From Angelakisella sp. (GTDB lineage: Bacteria; Bacillota; Clostridia; Oscillospirales; Ruminococcaceae), in NCBI GenBank assembly GCA_020025195.1, contig JAHHSN010000006.1, positions 6,979 to 70,978 of the forward strand: 64,000 bases of DNA, given 5' to 3'. Below are positions 16,766-24,867 of the stretch, piece after piece. Numbering within the stretch: the first letter of the stretch is position 1; every line of letters starts with the position of its first letter. Below the pieces are notes generated by a model that was not told the origin of the DNA, did no database searches, and saw only the letters and a program-made list of their open reading frames with translations. A program made the position numbers and the translations under genes.

Positions 16766-17893
16766 ATGGAGGAAAAAATAACGAAGGAAGGGATCGAAGC
16801 CCTTTCCCCGGAGGCTCCGAAAAAAGGGAACGGCTTCCGGTTATTTTTGCTGTTTCTTTTTCTGGTCGCGGTGATGCTGAGCTCCTTCTTTTTGGGGCGG
16901 TATGATATCAGTATGCTGGAGCTCCTCGCGATGCTCCTTGACCAGCTGGAACACCTTCTCACCCTCATCATCAATTTCTTTACCGGTATTTTCGGCGCGG
17001 AGCCGCTGGAGCACCTGTTCCGGGTTCCCCGCATCTGGGACAGCGTCATGGAAACGGTTATCGTCAATATTCGTCTGCCCCGCATTCTGCTGGCCATGCT
17101 GGTGGGCTGTTGCCTTTCGGCGGCGGGTGCTTCCTATCAGGGTGTCTTTCAGAACCCGATGGCGTCCCCCGACATTCTGGGCGCCTCCTCCGGCGCCTGC
17201 TGCGGCGCGGCGCTTGCGATTCTGCTCGGCCTTGGGAAGGCGGCGGTTACCGGGCTTGCCTTTGTTATGAGCCTTTTGACGGTGATGCTGGCCTTTGTCA
17301 TCGGACAGCGGGTCCCCGGCAAAAAGGTCGTCAACCTGATTCTGGCGGGCATCATGCTGGGCTCGCTCCTCAATGCCGGCACATCGTACATCAAGCTGGT
17401 GGCGGATCCCACCAACCAGCTCCCGGAGATCACCTACTGGCTGATGGGCAGCCTCTCCGGCACCAATCTTAAGGACATAGGCTTTGTGATCTTCCCGATG
17501 GCGATGGGACTGATTCCGCTTCTTCTGGTGCGCTGGCGCATCAACCTCCTCACGCTGGGGGACGAGGAAGCCCGCGCCATGGGCATCAATACGGCGGTCA
17601 TCCGCCTTATTGTCGTGCTCTGCTCCACGCTGGTCACGGCGGCGAGCATTTCGGTGAGCGGCCTTGTCGGCTGGGTGGGACTTGTTATCCCGCATCTTTC
17701 CCGCCGCTTTGTCGGCAACGACTATCGCTATCTGCTGCCCGCCTCCATGCTGTTCGGCGCGGCGTTTCTGCTCATTGTGGATAACGTCTCCCGCAATCTT
17801 CTTGCAGTGGAAATCCCCATCGGCATCCTGACCGCCTTCATCGGCGCTCCGTTTTTCATCTACCTGATGAACAAAAAGGAGGGCGCTCCGTGA
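16766..17893 (+). CDS. FecCD-type ABC transporter permease (iron/metallophore/cobalamin class)
   Basis: 375 aa. After a hydrophilic N-terminus and a first helix come RLPRILLAMLVGCCLSAAGASYQGVFQNPMASPDILGAS, the signature of the BtuC/FecCD family, and GLVGWVGLVIPHLSR near the C-terminus, the coupling loop that contacts the ATPase. It forms the channel of a type II importer. Its stop overlaps the GTG of the ATPase gene. The family imports siderophores, haem, cobalamin and some oxyanions; the substrate is not determined. Confidence 0.92.
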   Translation: MEEKITKEGIEALSPEAPKKGNGFRLFLLFLFLVAVMLSSFFLGRYDISMLELLAMLLDQLEHLLTLIINFFTGIFGAEPLEHLFRVPRIWDSVMETVIVNIRLPRILLAMLVGCCLSAAGASYQGVFQNPMASPDILGASSGACCGAALAILLGLGKAAVTGLAFVMSLLTVMLAFVIGQRVPGKKVVNLILAGIMLGSLLNAGTSYIKLVADPTNQLPEITYWLMGSLSGTNLKDIGFVIFPMAMGLIPLLLVRWRINLLTLGDEEARAMGINTAVIRLIVVLCSTLVTAASISVSGLVGWVGLVIPHLSRRFVGNDYRYLLPASMLFGAAFLLIVDNVSRNLLAVEIPIGILTAFIGAPFFIYLMNKKEGAP

Positions 17894-18663
17894 AAATAGA
17901 AATCGAAAATCTTTCTTTTTCCTATGGGAACCGCCCCGTCCTGCAGAATGTTTCCTTTTCTGCGGGGGAGGGCGAGTTCGTCTCGCTTCTGGGCCCCAAC
18001 GGTGTTGGAAAGAGCACCCTTTTTCGCTGCCTTTTGGGGCTTCAGAGGGGCTATACCGGCACCATCCGGGTGGAGGGAAGCGATGTCATGCACCTCCCGC
18101 CCCGGGAGATGGCGCACCGGGTGGCCTATATCCCGCAGTCCAATTCCCCCACCTTCAACTATACCGTTCTGGAGATGGTGCTGATGGGAACCACCCACCG
18201 CGTGCGGGGGCTTTCCTCTCCGCGCGGGGAGGAGGTTGCTCTTGCGGAGGAGGCACTTCAGCGCATCGGGATCCTGCGGCTTCGGGACCGTGGCTACGGG
18301 CAGCTTTCCGGCGGTGAGCGACAGATGGTGCTCATTGCACGGGCACTGGCACAGCAGGCAAAAATCCTGGTGATGGATGAGCCCACCTCCAATCTGGACT
18401 ACGGAAACCAGCTCCGGGTTTTAATGGAAGTCAAAAAGCTCTCTGAGGAGGGCTATACCGTGCTGGTTTCTTCGCATAATCCCCAGCAGGCCCTCCTCTT
18501 TTCCGACCGCATCTTAGCGCTTGCGGACGGGACGGTGGCAGCGGACGGTCCCCCGAGGGAGGCGGTGAACGCCGCACTTCTGGAGCGGCTTTACGGCATT
18601 CCCGTGCGGCTCATGGAGACCGGGGAGGGCAGCTTTGTTATTCCAATTCTGAAGGGAGATTAA
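17890..18663 (+). CDS. FecE-type ABC transporter ATP-binding protein
   Basis: 257 aa starting at GTG 17890, overlapping the permease stop. Walker A is GPNGVGKST, the ABC signature LSGGERQMV, Walker B ILVMDEPTSNLD, and the switch His in VSSHNPQQ. The composition and the PPREMAHRVAYIPQS segment are typical of the FecE/BtuD group. It powers the importer with the permease just upstream. Confidence 0.95.
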   Translation: MKIEIENLSFSYGNRPVLQNVSFSAGEGEFVSLLGPNGVGKSTLFRCLLGLQRGYTGTIRVEGSDVMHLPPREMAHRVAYIPQSNSPTFNYTVLEMVLMGTTHRVRGLSSPRGEEVALAEEALQRIGILRLRDRGYGQLSGGERQMVLIARALAQQAKILVMDEPTSNLDYGNQLRVLMEVKKLSEEGYTVLVSSHNPQQALLFSDRILALADGTVAADGPPREAVNAALLERLYGIPVRLMETGEGSFVIPILKGD

Positions 18664-18667
18664 CATA

Positions 18668-19390
18668 TTGTTCAGTTGGACACCGGAAATGGTTCGGTTT
18701 ATGGAGGACGCCTCCGAATATTGCAGTTATCATGAAACCTTAGCGAAGTGTATCGCGGACGAGATCCCCCAAAAGGGGACAATCTGTGATGCGGGCTGTG
18801 GGTTGGGGTACTTAAGCCTCGCCCTTGCGAAACGCTTTCCCTCGGTTACCGCGGTGGACTGCTCCCCGGAGGCGCTTGCGGTGCTGCGCCGCAAAATGGC
18901 GGAACGGGGCATTGGAAACATCACTGTGCGGGAGGGAGATGCGGAGACGCTTTCGCCCGCTGAGCCCTACGACGCCATGGTGTTCTGTTTCTTTGGGAGT
19001 ACCGAGGAAATTTTGCGAATTGGCGCGCGGCAGTGCCGGGGCAAGGTGATTGTCTTTAAGAAAAACTGGGATGAGCACCGCTTTACCATTCGCCGCACGC
19101 GCTTGGGACACGAGACCTTCTCCATCATGAAGGAAAAGCTGGAGAAGCTCGGGATTCCCTATGAGGCCAGAACATTTGAAACCGAAATGGGACAGCCGTT
19201 CAGAAATTTTGAAGATGCAGTCCGCTTCTTTAAGACCTATAACCGGGAAGCTCCCGGGGAGGTGACCCCGGAAGAAGTGGAAAAACGCCTGGTTCGGACC
19301 GATTCTCCGGAATTTCCCTTTTATCTCCCGCAGGAAAAGCGGATGGGAATGTTTGTATTGGATCTGGGGGACTTCCCGGATACTATATAA
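18668..19390 (+). CDS. Class I SAM-dependent methyltransferase embedded in the importer operon
   Basis: 240 aa starting at TTG 18668, five bases after the ATPase stop. The Rossmann SAM-binding loop is CDAGCGLGYLSLALA, followed by the acidic residue in VTAVDCSPEA and the motif II region 'EGDAETLSP'. The target is unknown. Its position between the ATPase and substrate-binding protein genes suggests it acts on the imported compound (for example a metallophore or tetrapyrrole) or on the binding system, but no sequence feature settles this. Confidence 0.85.
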   Translation: MFSWTPEMVRFMEDASEYCSYHETLAKCIADEIPQKGTICDAGCGLGYLSLALAKRFPSVTAVDCSPEALAVLRRKMAERGIGNITVREGDAETLSPAEPYDAMVFCFFGSTEEILRIGARQCRGKVIVFKKNWDEHRFTIRRTRLGHETFSIMKEKLEKLGIPYEARTFETEMGQPFRNFEDAVRFFKTYNREAPGEVTPEEVEKRLVRTDSPEFPFYLPQEKRMGMFVLDLGDFPDTI

Positions 19391-19420
19391 TTATTATTAT
19401 CATCAGGAGGAACAAACGAC

Positions 19421-20500
19421 ATGAAAAAATGGATTAGTATGCTGCTTGCGGTCATGATGATTGTGACCGCCGTGTTCACCGGCTGCGGAGAACAGCCGGC
19501 GCCGCCCCCCGAGGAGCCGCAGACCCGCACGTTTGTGGATTCGCTCGGCCGTGAGGTGACGCTGCCTCAGGAGCTCAAGAAGATCGCGATTTCCGGCCCT
19601 CTGGCGCAGATCGTTCTCTTTGCCATTGCCCCCGACATGATGGTCGGCATTGCCAATGAGTGGGATGATTCCGCCAAGCAATTCCTCGCGACGGAATATT
19701 ATGAGCTTCCGATCCTTGGCCAGCTCTATGGCGGCAAGGGAGAACTCAATCTGGAGACCCTGCTTTCCAGCGGCGCCGAGGTCGTCATTGACGTCGGTGA
19801 GCCCAAGAAGGATGCCAAGACCGAACTTGATGCCCTGCAGGAGCAGACCAAGCTGCCCTTTGTTCACATCACCTGCACCACCGAGACGATGGGCGAGTGC
19901 TACCGTATGCTGGGTGAACTGCTCGGCCGTCCCGAAAAGGGCGAGGAGCTTGCCACCTATTGCGAAGGGATCTATAACAAGACCAAGGAGCTGGCCGGCA
20001 AGGTAGAAAAGACGAACCTTCTGTACTGTGTAGGCAAGGAAGGCCACAACGTCCTCGCCAAGGGCTCCTTCCATTCTGAGATCATCGACCTGCTCTCCAA
20101 CAACCTTGCGGTAGTGGATTCTCCCTCCTCCCGCGGCACCGGTAACGAAGTCGATATGGAGCAGATCCTCAAATGGAACCCCGATGTCATCATCTTTGCG
20201 CCCAACAGCATCTATTCCACCGTGGCAGATGATCCCACCTGGCAGAAGGTGAAGGCGATTGCCGACGGAAAATATTATGAAGTCCCCATGGGCCCTTACA
20301 ACTGGATGGGCTTCCCGCCCTCTGTACAGCGCCTGCTTGGCATGATGTGGCTCTCGGAGCTTCTCTATCCCGAGGAGTCGGACTTCGATCTCTACAAGGA
20401 GGTTTCCCACTACTTCGATCTGTTCTACCATTGTGAGATCAGTGAGGACACCTTTAATGAGATGATGGCAAATTCCATCGGCAAACTGGAGGTTAAGTAA
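19421..20500 (+). CDS. Fec/TroA-like ABC transporter substrate-binding lipoprotein
   Basis: 359 aa. The signal peptide ends in a lipobox (VFTGC, Cys24), and a Pro-rich linker follows. The binding domain begins FVDSLGREVTLPQELKKIAI, the classic opening of helical-backbone (class III) metal-complex binding proteins. The N and C lobes are joined by a long helix near residues 175-195. An unusual C-terminal stretch with Tyr/Phe-rich YFDLFYH lies near the end. It captures the ligand outside the membrane and delivers it to the FecCD permease. Confidence 0.9.
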   Translation: MKKWISMLLAVMMIVTAVFTGCGEQPAPPPEEPQTRTFVDSLGREVTLPQELKKIAISGPLAQIVLFAIAPDMMVGIANEWDDSAKQFLATEYYELPILGQLYGGKGELNLETLLSSGAEVVIDVGEPKKDAKTELDALQEQTKLPFVHITCTTETMGECYRMLGELLGRPEKGEELATYCEGIYNKTKELAGKVEKTNLLYCVGKEGHNVLAKGSFHSEIIDLLSNNLAVVDSPSSRGTGNEVDMEQILKWNPDVIIFAPNSIYSTVADDPTWQKVKAIADGKYYEVPMGPYNWMGFPPSVQRLLGMMWLSELLYPEESDFDLYKEVSHYFDLFYHCEISEDTFNEMMANSIGKLEVK

Positions 20501-20537
20501 GCGTTAGGCTGTCATTTGGGGAAGGAGAAGGAAAACC

Positions 20538-21308
20538 GTGGCGGAACAGGAAGTCAAGGTTCAGTCCATCAATAAAGCGGTACGGATTTTAGAGATCATG
20601 GCGGGGAAGAAGTGCCCCATGGCGCTGGGGGAGCTTGCCGAACAGAGCGGCTTCCCGAAAAGTACCCTGCACGGTCTTGTCAGCTCTCTTAGGGAGCGGG
20701 GTCTTGTGGAGCAGTCACCTCTGGACGGGAAATACAGTCTGGGGCTCCATCTCTTTGAACTGGGCTGTGCCGTGACCGAAACATGGGACGTCACCTCCAT
20801 CGCAAAGCCCTATCTGCAGAATATCGCGCAGCGCATCGGGGAAACGGCGTTCATCGCCGTGCGGGACCGGGACGATACCCTCATTCTCGATCAGGTGGAG
20901 GCCAACAACCCTTTAAGGGTGGCGGTCTCCTCCGGTACCCGGATGCCGCTGCACGCCACCTCGCAGGGCAAGCTGTTCTTGGCCTACCATGAGGAGCCGC
21001 TCCTGCGCCATGCGGTGAAAAACGGACTATCCGCATTCACTCCGCACACCCTCACCACCGAGGAGGCCCTCCGCACGGAGTGTGCCCATGTGCGTGAACA
21101 GGGTGTCGCCGTGGAAGACGGAGAGTACCGCATTGGACTGCGGGCGGTCTCGGCCCCGGTCTTTGAGGCGTCCGGCGAGATGACCTACGCGCTCGGCGTG
21201 GTGGGAATGTTCCGGCGGGTTCAGTCGGATGAATTCCAGAACGCTGTGCAGCTGGTGACCGAGGCGGCGGCCTGTATTTCCCGTGCGCTGGGCTATCACC
21301 AGAGCTGA
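20538..21308 (+). CDS. IclR family transcriptional regulator
   Basis: 256 aa from GTG 20538 after GAAGGAGAAGG. An N-terminal winged helix (SINKAVRILEIMAGKK, then SGFPKSTLHGLVSSLRERGLVEQ) is followed by the IclR ligand-binding domain (RIGETAFIAVRDRDDTLILDQVE, LHATSQGKLFLAYH, GVAVEDGEYRIGLRAVSAPVF). It lies 37 bases after the importer operon and may regulate it or an unlinked catabolic pathway. Confidence 0.92.
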   Translation: MAEQEVKVQSINKAVRILEIMAGKKCPMALGELAEQSGFPKSTLHGLVSSLRERGLVEQSPLDGKYSLGLHLFELGCAVTETWDVTSIAKPYLQNIAQRIGETAFIAVRDRDDTLILDQVEANNPLRVAVSSGTRMPLHATSQGKLFLAYHEEPLLRHAVKNGLSAFTPHTLTTEEALRTECAHVREQGVAVEDGEYRIGLRAVSAPVFEASGEMTYALGVVGMFRRVQSDEFQNAVQLVTEAAACISRALGYHQS

Positions 21309-21324
21309 GAGAAACAAAGAAAAG

Positions 21325-21367
21325 TCCCCCGAAAGAGCTTTTTCCAGGCTCTCTCGGGGGCTTTTTG
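21325..21367 (+). terminator. Terminator after the IclR gene
   Basis: CCCCCGA-AGAG and CTCT-TCGGGGG arms form a long stem followed by five T residues. It also separates the convergent minus-strand gene. Confidence 0.8.
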
Positions 21368-21374
21368 GCTGTTT

Positions 21375-22478
21375 TCAGAAGTTTTTGTCCCGGATGTTGT
21401 CATCAAGGAGAACCAGCCGGGCGGGGAAGCCGTCGGCACCGTATTCCACCCGCCAGCACTCCTGCGGGGACTCCCACGGGGCCGTGGCGTAGAGAAGCTC
21501 GCCGTCGGTCGTAAAGTCATGAAGCTCGGAAGCGGTCTTCCGGTCGGCGGGGAGCGCGCGGCTCTCCCCGGTGAGGAGGGAGAGTACGGCGAGGCCGTCA
21601 GAGCTGGGATAGAAGAGATAGTCCCCCACGACGTTTTGGAAGATCGAGCCGTAATAGGATGACTCAATGGGGAAGAAGTGCTCGCCCTGAGGGGTAAAGA
21701 CCGCGATAAAGCGGCTGTCTTCTTCGGTTTCGCCCAGCAGCAGGAGCTGCTCGCCGGGGGTAAAGTGAACATCCCGCGCAAACCAGCAGCCCTCCGGCAG
21801 GAGCGAAACGCCGTTTTCCCGCAGGTCAAGGCGGGAAGCCGCGTGCGGGTCCTCCGGGAACAGGGGAACCAGCTCAAGCCGGCGCTCCCCCAAGGCAAAG
21901 CGGGTCTCGGTCTTGGGGGGATCGAAGATGGAGTGCGGCGGGGCAGGCTCCCGCAGAAGCTCTCCCGTTCTGCCGTCCAGCAGAAACTCTGTCTGGGTCC
22001 CGTCCCCCCGGTGAGCGGTCGCGTAGACCGACCCGTCGGGCAGGAGCCGGAGGTCGGCAAGATGCGTCCAGCCGTCTGCCTTCAGGAGCAGCTGTTTTTT
22101 GCGGCTCCCGTGCGGCCGGACCGAGAGACGGTTCCCGTGGGTATAATAGACTCCGTAGTCATTGACCTCCCACCAGTCGGTCCCGAAGGCGCCGAGGATC
22201 TTTTGGGAACGGCCGAAGCCCTCATGGGCATAGACGCCCCGGTGCGGCTCGTAATAATAATAGACGCCGTCCACGATGGTGCCGATATTGCTGCTGCATC
22301 CCGCCCCCTGAAGCAGAAAAGGCAGAAGGTTCGCTCCGCAGAATATCACCAGAAGGGCCGCCGCCGCGATGACGGCCGTCCGGAGTCCATGGCGGGCGCT
22401 CCCTTTTTTCTTTTCGGCTTCTTCAATGTAGCGCGGGTCAATGAGAGAGAGTTTATCCAGCAGTTCCTGTCCTCTCAT
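21375..22478 (-). CDS. Single-pass membrane protein, probable partner of the upstream ECF sigma factor
   Basis: 367 aa. A short cytosolic N-terminus (about 35 residues, with LLDKLSLIDPRYIEEAE) precedes one membrane helix (AVIAAAALLVIFCGANLLPFLL). A long extracytoplasmic domain rich in short beta-type segments (VYYYYEPHRG, GVYYTHGN, LPDGSVYATAHRG) follows, and may be a beta-propeller. Its ATG overlaps the stop of the sigma gene (ATGA), so it is likely an anti-sigma or sensor protein. No HxxxCxxC zinc motif is present. The family is not recognised. Confidence 0.65.
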   Translation of the reverse strand: MRGQELLDKLSLIDPRYIEEAEKKKGSARHGLRTAVIAAAALLVIFCGANLLPFLLQGAGCSSNIGTIVDGVYYYYEPHRGVYAHEGFGRSQKILGAFGTDWWEVNDYGVYYTHGNRLSVRPHGSRKKQLLLKADGWTHLADLRLLPDGSVYATAHRGDGTQTEFLLDGRTGELLREPAPPHSIFDPPKTETRFALGERRLELVPLFPEDPHAASRLDLRENGVSLLPEGCWFARDVHFTPGEQLLLLGETEEDSRFIAVFTPQGEHFFPIESSYYGSIFQNVVGDYLFYPSSDGLAVLSLLTGESRALPADRKTASELHDFTTDGELLYATAPWESPQECWRVEYGADGFPARLVLLDDNIRDKNF

Positions 22479-23035
22479 ACCGTGATCCCCTCCTTTATGA
22501 GATGCTCCCGCAGGGCCGCCCGAAGGCGAAAGAGTGCCGTTTTAATGGCGGCCTCGGAGCGCCCGGTGCGGCGGGCCAGCGCTTCGATGGAGTCGCAGTA
22601 CCAGTACCGCCGCAGAAAAAGCACCCGCTTTTCGGCGGAAAGACCGGCGAGAAAGCCGTCCAGCACCTCCGAGAGCGCTAAATCATCCAGCCGGCAGGCG
22701 GAGTCATCCGGGGCGGGGAGACATTCCTCCAGCTCCTTCCCCAGAGAGAGGATGGGAGCGGAGCGCTTTAAGCGGTGGTTCGCCCGGCAGCGGTCCAGGG
22801 AAAGATGCCGGGTGATGCGGGCAAGAAAAGCATAGAGATAGTCCCAGGGCTCATGCGGCGGGATGGAATCCCACGCGCGGAGATAGGTGTCGTTTTCACA
22901 TTCCTCAGCGGTCTCCCGCTCCTCTACGATGCCGTAGGAAAGGGAACGAAGACGGCGGCCGTATTTTGACGCGGTTTCACGGATGGCACGCTCCTCTCGT
23001 GCGAGATAGAGTGTGACGATGGTCTTGTCCTCCAA
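22475..23035 (-). CDS. ECF-type RNA polymerase sigma factor
   Basis: 186 aa from TTG 23035, chosen because AAGGAGGG sits just upstream; the frame is open further but without an RBS. Region 2 contains YGIVEERETAEECENDTYLRAWDSIPPHEPWDYLYAFLARITRHLSLD. Region 4 contains LSAEKRVLFLRRYWYCDSIEALARRTGRSEAAIKTALFRLRAALREHL, a helix-turn-helix for the -35 element. It is paired with the membrane protein immediately downstream. Confidence 0.9.
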   Translation of the reverse strand: MEDKTIVTLYLAREERAIRETASKYGRRLRSLSYGIVEERETAEECENDTYLRAWDSIPPHEPWDYLYAFLARITRHLSLDRCRANHRLKRSAPILSLGKELEECLPAPDDSACRLDDLALSEVLDGFLAGLSAEKRVLFLRRYWYCDSIEALARRTGRSEAAIKTALFRLRAALREHLIKEGITV

Positions 23036-23230
23036 GAATAGCCCTCCTTTCCAGGTGTTCTTACCCTTATAAGCGCCGCTTGGGAGCGAGAGGTTACAGG
23101 GCGGGGAAAATTTCTTTTTTTCAGTATAGCAGAGCCCGGCTGCGCTTTCCACCCAGAACGGAACAAAGTCACAGAACCCGGCGGGCCAAACGGATATAAT
23201 TATACCAAAAGCTCAAAGGAGGAATTCCGC

Positions 23231-23467
23231 ATGAAACGGAAAATCCAAAACTCAAGGGCGCTGCGCTATCTCCTCACAGGCCTACTCACCGCGCTGGGCG
23301 CCCTCGGCGGCTACCTTTATTACAGCCGGATCGGCTGTGTCAATGGTGCCTGTCCCATTACCGGGAATCCTGTTATATCCACCCTCTACGGCGGCATCAT
23401 CGGGCTTTTGCTCGCCGGTATCTTTGTCCCCGGGAAAAAGAAAAAGGAGCTCCCGCCGGAGGAGTAA
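23231..23467 (+). CDS. Small two-helix membrane protein (DUF6132-like)
   Basis: 78 aa: a basic N-terminus, a first helix (YLLTGLLTALGALGGYLYY), the motif GCVNGACPITGNPVISTLYG, then a second helix and a Lys-rich tail. The CxxGxCPITxNP motif matches my memory of the DUF6132 family, whose function is unknown; the two Cys residues could bind a metal or a thiol. The RBS AAAGGAGGAA precedes the ATG. Confidence 0.75.
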   Translation: MKRKIQNSRALRYLLTGLLTALGALGGYLYYSRIGCVNGACPITGNPVISTLYGGIIGLLLAGIFVPGKKKKELPPEE

Positions 23468-23487
23468 AATAAGGAAGAACATAAAAA

Positions 23488-23516
23488 AGAGCCACGGAGG
23501 ACCGCGGCTCTTTTTG
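23488..23516 (+). terminator. Terminator after the DUF6132-like gene
   Basis: AGAGCC ... GGCTCT stem with a short GC inner stem, followed by a T-run. Confidence 0.75.
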
Positions 23517-23540
23517 CATCTGCCGAGGGGCAGCGCCCCC

Positions 23541-23619
23541 CCGAAAACCCGCATAAACAAAGAAAAACCCCGCATTTCTGCGAGGTTTTATTTGGCGGAG
23601 ATGGAGAGATTTGAACTCT
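23541..23619. repeat. attL: 79-bp direct repeat with tRNA-Ser 3' end and terminator
   Basis: Identical over 79 bases to 53345-53423. It contains the terminator hairpin (CCCCGCA ... TGCGAGG) and, from 23593, the CCA end, acceptor strand and T-arm of tRNA-Ser on the minus strand. The tRNA match stops after 23619, so this copy is only a fragment. Confidence 0.93.
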
Positions 23620-23666
23620 TATAGAGTCCGCATAAACAAAGGCTTTCTGGAATTTTTACGAAATTT

Positions 23667-24785
23667 TTAAGGCGAACTATTTATTTTGGCTCTTGCGGCC
23701 TCAATGGCTTCTTCCCTGATGTGGGTATAGATTTCCGTTGTTCCATAGTCGGTATGCCCCATCATTTCCTGCACGGTCAGTTTGTCTATTCCGGCTTCAT
23801 AGCATTTTGTCGCATAGTAGTGCCGGAGCTGATGCAGGGTGACATCGGGCAGAAAATAAATACTGCCGGTTACATCCCTCTCAAAATGCCCCATTCCGTG
23901 GCGCTCACAGAAACTGCGCCATCCTTTTTGTACGGAGTAGTCCGATAGAATTTCCCCATTAGAGGAAAAAATATAATCTCTCGGCTTCCCCTCTTTCATC
24001 TTTTCTGCCACACAGTCCGGCAGGACTACGGTTCGTAATCCTGCGGAAGTTTTTGGCTCTTTAATGTGCGGGTTGCTCCCGATATAATAAACGGATTTTG
24101 CCACAGTAATGGTCTTATCTTTGATATCCTTATATTGTAAAGCCAACGCTTCCCCTTTTCGGAGGCCGGTGTTCATGATGAAATAGCCGAGCCATGAGAA
24201 CAGATCTTCATTCCAATACTGCCGGATGGTCTCCGCCTGTTCCTCGGTGGCCGCTTGCCGGATCACCTTTTTTGCCCCTGTGTTCCGATAATTGAAGGTT
24301 GCCGGATTGCTTTTGATCGCCCCATCGAGGACGGCGAGGTCAAGAACCTGTGAGATCATCGACCGATGGGTATTAACTGTTTTGCTTGCGTACTTCTTGC
24401 AGCGCGCATCGAGGAACCGTTTTATCTCCAGAGCGGAAATTTCGCCCACAGGAGACTCCCCAAAATGATCGACACAACGTTTCAGCGCGGGGCGATAAAC
24501 CTTTACACTGTTGAATTCCAGGCTGTCAAACGATTCCTCAAACAAGTCTGCATAGTAGCTGAATGTTTTAGTTTTCCCGGCTTCTCCCTCGGCGGCAAAC
24601 TCCGCAATTTTCTTATTCAGCTCTCTGGCCGTTTTGGCGTAAAACGTTTTGCGCTTTCCGTTCAATGTAATGCTTTTCTCAAGCAGCCCGTCTTTTCGGC
24701 GTTTGGGATCGTTCTGCTTTGCCCCGCAGTGCAGACAGAACTTGCTTTCATCGGGGATTTCTTTTTTGCATTTTCTGCACTTCAT
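23667..24785 (-). CDS. int: Tyrosine-type site-specific integrase with N-terminal zinc ribbon
   Basis: 372 aa. Residues 3-23 form a zinc ribbon (CRKCKKEIP and CLHCGAKQ), followed by an arm-binding region, a SAM-like core-binding domain (FNSVKVYRPALKRCVDHFGE) and the catalytic domain. The catalytic residues are visible: Arg in GLRKGEALAL, His-x-x-Arg in LHQLRHYYATKCYEAG, His in MGHTDYGTTEIYTH and the Tyr in EIYTH. It recombines attP with the tRNA-Ser attB. It is read towards attL and is separated by about 80 bases from the frameshifted membrane gene upstream. Confidence 0.95.
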   Translation of the reverse strand: MKCRKCKKEIPDESKFCLHCGAKQNDPKRRKDGLLEKSITLNGKRKTFYAKTARELNKKIAEFAAEGEAGKTKTFSYYADLFEESFDSLEFNSVKVYRPALKRCVDHFGESPVGEISALEIKRFLDARCKKYASKTVNTHRSMISQVLDLAVLDGAIKSNPATFNYRNTGAKKVIRQAATEEQAETIRQYWNEDLFSWLGYFIMNTGLRKGEALALQYKDIKDKTITVAKSVYYIGSNPHIKEPKTSAGLRTVVLPDCVAEKMKEGKPRDYIFSSNGEILSDYSVQKGWRSFCERHGMGHFERDVTGSIYFLPDVTLHQLRHYYATKCYEAGIDKLTVQEMMGHTDYGTTEIYTHIREEAIEAARAKINSSP

Positions 24786-24867
24786 TGAAAACGCTCCTTT
24801 ACTATCGTATCACTTTGCCTGTCCTGCAAAAAGGACTTATCATAAGGTACGATAATGAATAGGGAAA

